A stretch of DNA of 55,112 nt, taken from positions 1 through 55,112 of the forward strand of contig JARKQG010000112.1 in assembly GCA_029974035.1 (NCBI GenBank), written 5' to 3'. Source of the stretch: Eubacteriales bacterium (GTDB lineage Bacteria; Bacillota_A; Clostridia; Christensenellales; Aristaeellaceae). Below are positions 17,577 through 25,757 of the stretch, in pieces. Position 1 is the first letter of the stretch. Every line of letters starts with the position of its first letter. Both the position numbers and the translations under genes were made by a program. The notes beneath the pieces are model-generated. The model ran no database searches. It was not told where the DNA came from and saw nothing but the letters and a program-made list of their open reading frames with translations.

Positions 17577-17625
17577 ATATATGGTATAGTCGGTCTTCCG
17601 GCAAGCCGAACGGGAGGAATATACG

Positions 17626-18696
17626 ATGTATCTGGACCATCGCGTCATCGCGAAGATCTCTAGCCTGCTGGCGAAAATCAGCATGAACGTCATGCTGCTG
17701 GACAACAACGGCCAAGTGATTCTGCCGGAGGACAACAACCGTGAATTCACGCTGCCGGAGATGCTGCGCCAGAACCCCACCGCGCCGCTGGTCTATGGCG
17801 GCTTTACGCTGATCGGCACCGAGGGGGCACACCCACTGTTTCTGTGCCTTCCCGGAGATTCGCAGGACGTGTCCAACTGTGCCATCCTGTGCGCCGAGAT
17901 GATCAACATGCTCACCAAGGTGGACCTGCCCCACGCGGACCGGGAGCAGTCGCTCCGGTGCATCCTGCGGGAGGAGGTCGAGGGCGCGGAGCTGGAATCC
18001 CTGGCGATGGAGCACGCCATCCCGCTGGAGAAGAACCGCTGCGTGGTGCTTTTGCACCTGTCCAACGTGGACACCGAAACCACGCTCAACATCCTGGAAA
18101 ACGTCGCGCCCGAAGCCGGGGGAGATTCCATCGTGGAGATCGACCGTCACACGGTGGTATTGATCAAGCAGATCGATGAGCAGGAGGACTTTGAGGAGCT
18201 GGAACAGCTGGGCATGGCCATCGAGTCCACCTTCATCAGCGAGACCAGCTATCCGGTGCACATTGGCATCGGCGAACCCAAGAAGTCCCTCGCACTGCTG
18301 TCCGAGTCCTTCCGGGAGGCGCGCAAGGCAATTGACGTGGGCCGCGTGTATCGGCCGGACAACCACGTGTTCGTCTACCGCAAGCTGCTGCTGGAGCGCT
18401 TCCTGGCCGACATCTCTCCTGAGATGAGCCAGAAGTACAATATGCTCATGTTCAACCGCAAGACGGCGCGGCTTTTCAACGAGGAGATGCTCCACACCAT
18501 CGAGAAGTTCTTCGAGAACAGCCTGAACCTGTCGGAAACCGCGCGGCAGATCTACATCCACCGCAATACGCTGGTCTACCGGCTGGACAAGGTGCAGCGG
18601 ATCATCGGGTTGGACCTGCGCTCTTTTGACGACGCGGTGACCTTCAAGATGATGCTGCTGCTCGGAAAGACCGGGGAGCACAAGAACCGGATCTGA
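17626..18696 (+). CDS. CdaR/PucR-type transcriptional regulator
   Basis: 356-residue regulator. The C-terminal PucR-type helix-turn-helix is clear: FFENSLNLSETARQIYIHRNTLVYRLDKV near residues 300-325, ending in an alpha-helical tail. The N-terminal part (1-130) has the sugar-diacid-recognition look (MYLDHRVIAKISSLLAKISMNVMLLDNNGQV). A middle GGDEF-like remnant is plausible. Such regulators sense sugar acids or related metabolites; the ligand here is unknown. Its position after msmX hints at carbohydrate control, but the two genes are separated by a promoter and palindrome. CGGGAGGAA precedes the ATG. Confidence 0.85.
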   Translation: MYLDHRVIAKISSLLAKISMNVMLLDNNGQVILPEDNNREFTLPEMLRQNPTAPLVYGGFTLIGTEGAHPLFLCLPGDSQDVSNCAILCAEMINMLTKVDLPHADREQSLRCILREEVEGAELESLAMEHAIPLEKNRCVVLLHLSNVDTETTLNILENVAPEAGGDSIVEIDRHTVVLIKQIDEQEDFEELEQLGMAIESTFISETSYPVHIGIGEPKKSLALLSESFREARKAIDVGRVYRPDNHVFVYRKLLLERFLADISPEMSQKYNMLMFNRKTARLFNEEMLHTIEKFFENSLNLSETARQIYIHRNTLVYRLDKVQRIIGLDLRSFDDAVTFKMMLLLGKTGEHKNRI

Positions 18697-18846
18697 CGGG
18701 CGCCTTTGCCCGGCGGGTTTTTCGCAAGCCCCGAACATGGCGCGCGGCAGCGCGCCCTTTGTCGTGGGGCTCAAATTTGACGCCGCCTGTGCGTTTGGCC
18801 GGAGCGCGCGCATAAGATGTTTCGATCCTGACTGCTGGAGGCTTTC

Positions 18847-20064
18847 ATGGGCAAGCGGGCGATCGTATGGCTTTCCGTTTTATGGATTGTGGTCGTGGTG
18901 GCCGGCGTTTCGTCGGCCATTACGCTGCGCGTTTCCGGCGGCGTGCTGCCTTCCTCCGATCCGTCGGACGGCAGCGTGGTGGTGTCCGAACAGGAATTTG
19001 AGATGATTGAGCGCTACCGGCGGCTGGATGAGGTGCGTGGGATCCTCGAGAGCGATTACTACAAGGCGCTGGACGAGGGTGATTTGGTGCTGGGCGCGGT
19101 GCGTGGCATGCTGGAGAGCGTGGACGATCCCTACACGTTCTACTACACGCCCGAGGAAATGCAGCAGATGGCCGAGCGCAGCCAGGGCGTCTACGAGGGC
19201 GTGGGGCTTCTGCTCTCCGCCGATAAGGACGGCATGCTGGTGGTGCTGCGCATCTTTGACGATTCCCCGGCCGTCGAAGCCGGCGTCAAGCCCGGCGACA
19301 TCCTGCTGGCCGTCAACGGTGAACCCGTCAGCGCCGCCGACGCCCGGGCGATGGACGAAGCCATCCAGATGATCCGCGACTTCAGCGGCGACAGGATGGA
19401 GCTCACGCTTCGAAGGGGCAAAAAGGTTCAGATCATCGCGCTGAAACCCCGCACCATTACCATGCAGCGGGTGACCCATCAGGTGCTGCCCGGCAACATC
19501 GGCTATATTATGATTTACGAATTCATCGGCGACGACGCCACCGGCTTCATCTCCGCGATGAACGATTTGAAGGCGAAGGACGTCAAGGGGCTGATCATCG
19601 ACCTTCGGTCCAACCCCGGCGGGTTGCTGACCGACGTGGTGAAGATTGCGGATCAGCTGCTGCCCAAGGGGCTGGTGGTCTACACCCAGGACCGCAGCGG
19701 CGCGCGGGAGGAGTATTATTCCGAGGAGAGCTTCTGGGATGTGCCGATGGCGGTGCTGGTCAACGGCATGTCGGCCAGCGCGTCGGAGATTCTGGCGGGC
19801 GCGCTGCAGGACTATGGCGTAGCGAAGATCGTGGGTGTCAAGACCTACGGCAAGGGCATCGTGCAGACCATGCTGCCCTTCCGAACGGACGGAGCGGGCA
19901 TGCAGCTGACCACCGCCACTTACTACACCCCCAAGGGCCGTTCGATCCACGGCGTGGGCATCGAACCGGATGTGGTGGTGGAGGCCACCGTCCCGGTGGG
20001 CGGCGCTCCGGACCTTGACGAGGATGCGCAGCTCAAGGCGGCCTACGACCTGTTGAAAAAATAG
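18847..20064 (+). CDS. ctpA: S41 family C-terminal processing peptidase
   Basis: Exported tail-specific serine protease, 405 residues. One N-terminal membrane segment (AIVWLSVLWIVVVVAGVSSA) is followed by a PDZ domain (about 115-195, VYEGVGLLLSADKDG) and the S41 core. The catalytic Ser is in NGMSASASEILAGAL near residue 313 and the Lys in VKTYGKGIVQT near 338. The gene is single, with CTGGAGG upstream and a bidirectional terminator after it. Substrates in Firmicutes include cell-envelope and sporulation regulators; the target here is unknown. Confidence 0.93.
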   Translation: MGKRAIVWLSVLWIVVVVAGVSSAITLRVSGGVLPSSDPSDGSVVVSEQEFEMIERYRRLDEVRGILESDYYKALDEGDLVLGAVRGMLESVDDPYTFYYTPEEMQQMAERSQGVYEGVGLLLSADKDGMLVVLRIFDDSPAVEAGVKPGDILLAVNGEPVSAADARAMDEAIQMIRDFSGDRMELTLRRGKKVQIIALKPRTITMQRVTHQVLPGNIGYIMIYEFIGDDATGFISAMNDLKAKDVKGLIIDLRSNPGGLLTDVVKIADQLLPKGLVVYTQDRSGAREEYYSEESFWDVPMAVLVNGMSASASEILAGALQDYGVAKIVGVKTYGKGIVQTMLPFRTDGAGMQLTTATYYTPKGRSIHGVGIEPDVVVEATVPVGGAPDLDEDAQLKAAYDLLKK

Positions 20065-20070
20065 GGCCTG

Positions 20071-20104
20071 AAAAAGCGGCGGAGCAAACGCTTCGCCGCT
20101 TTTT
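20071..20104. terminator. bidirectional intrinsic terminator
   Basis: Eleven-bp perfect stem (AAAAAGCGGCG / CGCCGCTTTTT) with a 12-base loop between the convergent protease and acyltransferase genes. Confidence 0.9.
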
Positions 20105-20105
20105 G

Positions 20106-21176
20106 TTACGCCTCGAGCGCGGAGTAGAGGGGCCTGAGTTTTTCGTCAATCCATTCGCAGAGGCGCTTCACCCGGAGCCAGCGGAATACCGCGATGCGGA
20201 CGGAGTCGATCAGAAGGCAGAGCGCGCAGATGGCCAGCGAGGCGCCGATGGCGCCCAGGGCCATCAGGGAGGGGTTCAGGCGGGCCAGCGGCGCGAACCG
20301 GCCCAGCAAAAAGTGCTCCTTGACGAGGGGATGAAGGTGGATCAGGTAGATGCCGAAGGCGGCCGGAGAAAGCGCCCGGACGGCGCGAACCAGGCGGCCG
20401 CACGGCCTGGCCCTGGAGGCGAGCACCAGCGTGCCGAGGGCCATCAAAAGAACGGGCGGCGAAACGGAGTTGTGGAACACGGTGTTCGAAAGCGTGACGA
20501 CGGGGAGATAGGTGGCCAGAAAACCCGCTGCGATCAGCGCATAAATCGCCTTGTTTCCGATCTTCAGGGTCGATCCGTAGACGCCCACGTACCAGCCCAG
20601 GACGTACAGCACCGTCAGCCACAAGAGGCTGAAGCCGCGATTGGTCAAATAGGGTTCGTGCCAGATGGGGGCGGACAGCGAAAACAGCGCGAGGCAGATG
20701 CCGCACAGCAGCGTGAGCCCCTTCCGGGACAGGCGCCTCAGCAAAATGTTGAGAAACGGCATGAACAGAAACAGGCCGAAATACGCCGTCGCGTACCAGT
20801 ACTGCTTCGACAGGATCGGCGTGGCGCTCTTGATGAGGTCAACCGCGCTGACGGGCGTGCCCCAGGCGTGAAAAACCAGGTCGATGCCGAAGGAATAACA
20901 AAAGACCTGAAGCCACACTCTGACGATCCGGGACGGCCTGTACCGGGCTCGGGACATGACGTACCCGCTGATCAGGCCGAAACAGTCCATGGAAAACAGC
21001 GCGCCGGCGTTCAGAAACCAGGCGATTTCAAAGGCGGGACCCGGTGCGTGCATCGATGCCTCGAGAACGCCGCCCCGCTTCAGCACATGTACGAGCGTGA
21101 TGAGAAACATCAGCACGATTCGCAATAGGTCAATGCCGTAGTTCCGGTTGTCGGACCGCGCGTCCGCCAAATTCAT
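20106..21176 (-). CDS. acyltransferase 3 family membrane protein
   Basis: Integral membrane O-acyltransferase, 356 residues with about ten hydrophobic segments. The N-terminal NYGIDLLRIVLMFLITLVHV contains the conserved Arg and His of the acyltransferase-3 family, and SGYVMSRARYRPSRIVRVWLQV follows. Such enzymes add acetyl or other acyl groups to surface polysaccharides or lipids; substrate unknown. Monocistronic, ending at the bidirectional terminator; no glycan biosynthesis genes adjoin it. Confidence 0.88.
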   Translation of the reverse strand: MNLADARSDNRNYGIDLLRIVLMFLITLVHVLKRGGVLEASMHAPGPAFEIAWFLNAGALFSMDCFGLISGYVMSRARYRPSRIVRVWLQVFCYSFGIDLVFHAWGTPVSAVDLIKSATPILSKQYWYATAYFGLFLFMPFLNILLRRLSRKGLTLLCGICLALFSLSAPIWHEPYLTNRGFSLLWLTVLYVLGWYVGVYGSTLKIGNKAIYALIAAGFLATYLPVVTLSNTVFHNSVSPPVLLMALGTLVLASRARPCGRLVRAVRALSPAAFGIYLIHLHPLVKEHFLLGRFAPLARLNPSLMALGAIGASLAICALCLLIDSVRIAVFRWLRVKRLCEWIDEKLRPLYSALEA

Positions 21177-21276
21177 GCCGCGATCATCCTCCCTTTTGCA
21201 TGGGTATTAAGCCGCATTCACCGCGTGAATGCCGGGGGCAAAATGTAGTTCCTGAAATGATGCGCCCGCGGGCGCG

Positions 21277-22572
21277 TCAGGAGAGGATCGGCTTTCTCGG
21301 TCTGCCGCAGGAGAGACGCCCTTCCGGGCACGCGCCGTCAATGCGGCAGCTGGGGCCGTACAGCGAAAACAGCTCCGGGAAGGCATCCGTCAGGATGGCG
21401 AGCATCTGGTCGGTCAGGCGGCGAATTTCCCATTGGGCGCGCTCGCAGGAGCGCAGCTTGACAAAATGCAAGAGCTCCCGGGCGTTGACCGTCATCATAA
21501 AGTCCGTCGTCAGGCCGGAAAGGGCGTAGTAGGAGAGATCCTCCGCCGAAAGCCCGGCTTCGGCCATCGCCCGGGCCTGCGCCGCGTTGTCCTCCAGCGC
21601 GGCGCGGTAGAGGGAAAGTGCCTCCGGGTTTTCGCGGATGGAATCCGGCAGCACGTAGGCGTCGCCGTTCAACGCCGACAGCGAAGGCTTGAAGATGGGG
21701 GAGAGCATGCGATGGCGCGCAAAATGGGTCACGCAGGCCAGCGACGCGCCAAAGATCTCAAAGGTGTAGGAAAGGGCTTCCAGCTCGCGGGGGCGGGCGT
21801 CGGTCAGGAGCGGTGCGTAGTCGCCCGGTGAAAAGCGGCCGGAAAAGGCCATCGCCCGGTCGAGCAGCGCCCGCGCGTCTTGCGGGGCGGACAGAAGCGC
21901 CGCGGCGGGCCGGGCGGGCCGGGGTTCACCCACGGCGGAGGAAAGCTTCTGCGGCGCCGTGCGCGCGTACCGGGGCCGTTCGGAATCGAGTACGCCAGGA
22001 TAGCGCGCCTCGATTTGCGCCTCCAATTGCGCGCCCAGGTCCCGAAGCTCCGCAAACGCCGCGCCGCGGCCAGAGGAAAGCGACAGCGCCATGGCGCATA
22101 ACTGGCGAAGATTGCAGCTGACAAAAAAATTGGACCGGAACGCGTAGGGCAGCACAAAGCGCGCGTCCTCCCTGGGAACGAGGGTCTCCAGTCGCTCGTA
22201 GTCCGCGAAGAGCCGGGTCATATGCGCGGCGTACCCGGCGTCGCCCTCGAGGGCGGCGGGCGTATAAAAGCCGGCATTTTTGAAGTCCACATACCGCCTG
22301 GACTTCACGATGAAGGACGCCAGGCGAAACTCGATCATGAACTGTTCCGCCAGCACCGACACGTTCTCAAAGGCCACGGAGTAGCTCTGGTGTTCGATCA
22401 GCGACTTGTGGCCGGAGGCCAGTACCTTTTTGACCAGCGCCAGGTTGCGCCCATCGCCCTCGGCGCGCTCAAAGATTTCCATCGATGTTCCCTGCGTGGT
22501 GGAAAGCCGTGCCGCCGCCGCGCACATTTGGAGACCTCGGTCTGTTTCCGCGACAATGATGACCCTGGACAT
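21277..22572 (-). CDS. thyX: FAD-dependent thymidylate synthase with two fused ThyX domains
   Basis: Converts dUMP to dTMP using FAD and methylene-tetrahydrofolate. The product has 431 residues, about twice a usual ThyX. The first half (1-200) has SLIEHQSYSVAFENVSVLAEQ, then a degenerate EFRLASFIVKSRRYV and EDARFVLPYAFRSN. The second half has THFARHRMLSPIFKPS near 281-296, then SGLTTDFMMTVNARELLHF and AQWEIRRL. Thus the RHR motif survives only in the second domain and the S.RY element only in the first. Start ATG 22572 is the first giving the family-like MSRVIIVAETD. It is divergent from nrdD, consistent with dNTP synthesis. Confidence 0.87.
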   Translation of the reverse strand: MSRVIIVAETDRGLQMCAAAARLSTTQGTSMEIFERAEGDGRNLALVKKVLASGHKSLIEHQSYSVAFENVSVLAEQFMIEFRLASFIVKSRRYVDFKNAGFYTPAALEGDAGYAAHMTRLFADYERLETLVPREDARFVLPYAFRSNFFVSCNLRQLCAMALSLSSGRGAAFAELRDLGAQLEAQIEARYPGVLDSERPRYARTAPQKLSSAVGEPRPARPAAALLSAPQDARALLDRAMAFSGRFSPGDYAPLLTDARPRELEALSYTFEIFGASLACVTHFARHRMLSPIFKPSLSALNGDAYVLPDSIRENPEALSLYRAALEDNAAQARAMAEAGLSAEDLSYYALSGLTTDFMMTVNARELLHFVKLRSCERAQWEIRRLTDQMLAILTDAFPELFSLYGPSCRIDGACPEGRLSCGRPRKPILS

Positions 22573-22745
22573 GCCCGCCAAGCGATCACTCCCCTTAGCG
22601 GCTATTGTAGCAGATCGAACGGCGGTGCGCAACGCCTTCCGGCAAAAGGCCCGGTTTTGGCCAAAAATGGAATGCAATGTGTCAAATGTTGTCCAAATTA
22701 TGTTCCGAACGCTCTGTAAAATCGCTCTGGATGCCACCGGTTGTA

Positions 22746-22774
22746 TTGACAGTTCCATGCAACCACAATATAAT
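22746..22774 (+). promoter_or_regulatory. consensus sigma-A promoter of nrdD-nrdG
   Basis: Perfect TTGACA (22746-22751), 17 bases, perfect TATAAT (22769-22774). The 5' leader to the nrdD start is about 50 bases. Confidence 0.92.
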
Positions 22775-22777
22775 GTA
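22762..22777 (+). promoter_or_regulatory. NrdR-box-like operator over the nrdD -10 element
   Basis: ACCACAATATAATGTAT resembles the NrdR box consensus acaCwAtATaTwGtgt at most positions and covers the -10 element. NrdR boxes normally occur in pairs; I see no convincing second box about 31 bases upstream, so this is tentative. Confidence 0.45.
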
Positions 22778-22830
22778 TTTGCACTCAAGCGGCGATGCGC
22801 CGCTTTATTTATCGCTCGGAGGCGGACGAC

Positions 22831-25158
22831 ATGATCGATACCATCAAAAAGCGGGACGGCCGCGAAGTTCCCTTTACGCCGCTCAAGATCACGGAAGCGA
22901 TCATGAAGGCATTCCAGGCAAGCGGAAGCGCCAAGACGGAGAAGACGGCGCAGGAATTGACGATGCAGGTCGTCGCCGAGCTGGAGTCCAGCGAGAACAT
23001 CGGCGTACCCACCGTGGAAGAGGTTCAGGACATGGTGGAGCGCGTGCTCATCGAAAACGGCTTTGTCCGCACCGCAAAGAGCTACATTCTCTACCGGGCG
23101 GAGCGCTCCCGCGTGCGCGAAATGAATACGCGCCTGATGCGCATCTATGACGACATCACCTTCAAGCCCGCGCGGGATTCCGATATCAAGCGCGAGAACG
23201 CCAACATCAACGGCGACACCGCCATGGGCGCGATGCTCAAATACGGCACCGAGGGTGCAAAACAGTTCAACAGCCTCTTTGTGCTGCGCCCGGCCCATGC
23301 CGCCGCCCACGCCGAGGGCGATATTCATATCCACGACATGGATTTTCTGACGCTGACCACCACCTGCTGCCAGATCGACCTGATCAAGCTGTTTACCGGC
23401 GGCTTTTCCACCGGGCACGGCGTGCTGCGCGAGCCCAATGACATCTATTCCTACTCCGCGCTGGCCTGCATCGCCATCCAGGCCAACCAAAACGACCAGC
23501 ACGGCGGCCAGTCGGTGGTGAACTTTGACTATTCGATGGCCGAAGGCGTCAAAAAGACGTTCCGCAAGCGCTACCGCGACAATATGGTCCGCGCGCTGGA
23601 ACTGACCACGCCCGTCGAAAACGCGCAGGCATTTGTTCGCGGGTATTATGACGAATTGAAGACCCGGGGCGTCGCGCCCACGCTGGTGGAAAACGAGGCG
23701 TACAAGTCGGCAGAGCGCGACATTCTGGCCGCGCAGGGCCTCTCCGACGAGGAAATTGCCCGCGTGCAGGCGTTTTCGCAGCAGAAGGCCGCGGAGGAGA
23801 CCGATCGCGCCACCTTCCAGGCCATGGAGGCGCTGATCCACAACCTGAACACCATGAATTCCCGCGCCGGCGCGCAGGTTCCCTTTTCCTCCATCAACTA
23901 CGGCATGGACACCTCGCCGGAAGGCCGCCTGGTGATGCGCAATCTCCTGCTTTCCACGGAACAGGGCCTCGGCGGCGGCGAAACGCCGATCTTCCCGATC
24001 CAGATCTTCCGGGTCAAGGAGGGCATCAATTACAACCCCGGTGACCCCAACTACGATCTTTTCAAGCTGGCCTGCCGCGTGTCGGCCAAGCGGCTGTTCC
24101 CCAATTTCTCGTTTCAGGATGCGCCCTACAACCTCAAGTACTATGTGCCCGGCCGCCCGGAGACGGAGATCTCCTACATGGGCTGCCGCACCCGCGTGAT
24201 CGGCAACGTCCACGACGGGGAAAAGGAGATTTCCAATGGCCGCGGCAACCTGAGCTTCACCTCTGTCAACCTGCCGCGCCTGGCGATCAAGGCCAACCGC
24301 AACGTGGAGCAGTTCTTTTCCGAGCTGGATCGGACGATTGACCTGGTGTTTGATCAGCTCTTTGAGCGCTTCGAGATTCAGGCTGCCAAGAAGGTGCGCA
24401 ATTTTCCGTTTTTGATGGGCCAGGGCGTGTGGCTGGACAGTGAAAAGCTGGGCTGGGAGGACGAGGTCCGCGAGGTGCTCAAGCACGGCACGCTGTCCAT
24501 GGGCTTTATCGGCCTTGCGGAAACGCTCAAGGCGCTCACCGGCCAGCATCACGGCGAAAGCCAGCAGGCACAGAACCTGGGCCTTGAGATTGTGGGCCAC
24601 ATGCGCGCCCGCTGCGACGAGAAGAGCGCCGAGACCGGCATGAACGTGACGCTTCTGGCCACCCCCGCGGAGGGCCTGTCCGGCCGGTTTGTGCGCCTTG
24701 ACCGCGAGCGCTACGGCGTAATCCCCGGCGTCACCGACCGGGATTATTACACCAACAGCTTCCACGTGCCGGTGTATTTCCCCATCGGCGCGGTGGAGAA
24801 GATCCGCACCGAGGCGCCCTACCACGCGCTGACCAACGCCGGCCACATCTCCTATGTGGAGCTGGACGGAGATACCGCCCAGAACCTGGAGGCGTTTGAG
24901 AAGATCGTGCGGCTGATGAAGGAGAGCGGCGTCGGCTACGGCTCCATCAATCACCCTGTCGACCGGGACCCGATCTGCGGCTACAACGGCGTCATCGGCG
25001 ATACCTGCCCGCTGTGCGGCCGCTCCGAGGATGAGCACCAGTTTGAGCGCATCCGCCGGATTACCGGGTATCTGGTGGGCACGCTGGACCGCTTCAACAA
25101 CGCCAAGCGCAGCGAGGAGGCCGACCGGCTCAAGCATTCCTGCAGTTGCGGCGAATAG
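22831..25158 (+). CDS. nrdD: anaerobic (class III) ribonucleoside-triphosphate reductase
   Basis: Reduces NTPs to dNTPs under anaerobic conditions using a glycyl radical. 775 residues. The N-terminal ATP-cone (IDTIKKRDGREVPFTPLKI) is followed by the catalytic barrel. The C-terminal glycyl-radical segment RITGYLVGTLDRFNNAK and the zinc site (CGYNGVIGDTCPLCG plus CSCGE) are all present. ATG 22831 follows GGAGG by eight bases; an upstream ATG at 22795 lacks a site. The activase nrdG follows at 95 bases. Confidence 0.96.
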   Translation: MIDTIKKRDGREVPFTPLKITEAIMKAFQASGSAKTEKTAQELTMQVVAELESSENIGVPTVEEVQDMVERVLIENGFVRTAKSYILYRAERSRVREMNTRLMRIYDDITFKPARDSDIKRENANINGDTAMGAMLKYGTEGAKQFNSLFVLRPAHAAAHAEGDIHIHDMDFLTLTTTCCQIDLIKLFTGGFSTGHGVLREPNDIYSYSALACIAIQANQNDQHGGQSVVNFDYSMAEGVKKTFRKRYRDNMVRALELTTPVENAQAFVRGYYDELKTRGVAPTLVENEAYKSAERDILAAQGLSDEEIARVQAFSQQKAAEETDRATFQAMEALIHNLNTMNSRAGAQVPFSSINYGMDTSPEGRLVMRNLLLSTEQGLGGGETPIFPIQIFRVKEGINYNPGDPNYDLFKLACRVSAKRLFPNFSFQDAPYNLKYYVPGRPETEISYMGCRTRVIGNVHDGEKEISNGRGNLSFTSVNLPRLAIKANRNVEQFFSELDRTIDLVFDQLFERFEIQAAKKVRNFPFLMGQGVWLDSEKLGWEDEVREVLKHGTLSMGFIGLAETLKALTGQHHGESQQAQNLGLEIVGHMRARCDEKSAETGMNVTLLATPAEGLSGRFVRLDRERYGVIPGVTDRDYYTNSFHVPVYFPIGAVEKIRTEAPYHALTNAGHISYVELDGDTAQNLEAFEKIVRLMKESGVGYGSINHPVDRDPICGYNGVIGDTCPLCGRSEDEHQFERIRRITGYLVGTLDRFNNAKRSEEADRLKHSCSCGE

Positions 25159-25252
25159 ACCGCTCGAAATCATCCGCACACAAACAGGCCGGTTTTCCCG
25201 CGGGCGCCCCGGCGTCCCGGGGGATCGGCCTGATGAAATGGGAGCGTTTCGT

Positions 25253-25744
25253 ATGACCATCCGGATCGCCGGCACCATGCCGGAGTCCATTGTGGACGGG
25301 CCCGGCTTTCGCTTCACCGTGTTTACCCAGGGCTGCTTCCACGGCTGCCCGGGCTGCCACAACCCGGAAACCCACGACCCGGCGGGTGGCCGCGAGGTGG
25401 CGGCGGCGGAACTTGTCGAGGCGATGCGCGCGAATCCGCTCCTCGATGGGCTGACGCTGTCCGGCGGCGAGCCGTTTTTGCAGGCGGAACCCTGCCGCTT
25501 TCTCGCCGAGGCCGCCCACGGCATGGGGCTTACCGTCTGGGCGTACAGCGGCTACACCTATGAGCAGATTCTGGCCGACCCGGAGAAGATGCCCTTGCTC
25601 GCCGCCTGCGACGTGCTGGTGGACGGGCCGTTTATCCTGTCCCAGCGGACGCTGGAGAAGCGCTTTCGCGGGTCGAAAAACCAGCGCCTGATCGATGTGA
25701 AGCGGTCGCTTGAGCGCGGCGAGGTCGTGCTCGAGGAGCCCTGA
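25253..25744 (+). CDS. nrdG: anaerobic ribonucleotide reductase activating protein (radical SAM)
   Basis: Generates the glycyl radical on NrdD from S-adenosylmethionine. 163 residues, family-typical. The [4Fe-4S] motif CFHGCPGC (C-x3-C-x2-C) lies near residue 29, followed by HNPETHD, and the SAM-binding LSGGEPFLQ near 69. Start ATG 25253 has GGGAG eight bases upstream; earlier frame is intergenic. It is co-transcribed with nrdD and followed 13 bases later by the helicase gene. Confidence 0.95.
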   Translation: MTIRIAGTMPESIVDGPGFRFTVFTQGCFHGCPGCHNPETHDPAGGREVAAAELVEAMRANPLLDGLTLSGGEPFLQAEPCRFLAEAAHGMGLTVWAYSGYTYEQILADPEKMPLLAACDVLVDGPFILSQRTLEKRFRGSKNQRLIDVKRSLERGEVVLEEP

Positions 25745-25757
25745 AGGGAGAGAATCC

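Noticed and set aside
22573..25524. Long upstream extension of the thyX frame, antisense to nrdD
   Set aside because: The ThyX domain begins at 22572; the extension is the shadow of nrdD and crosses the nrdD promoter.
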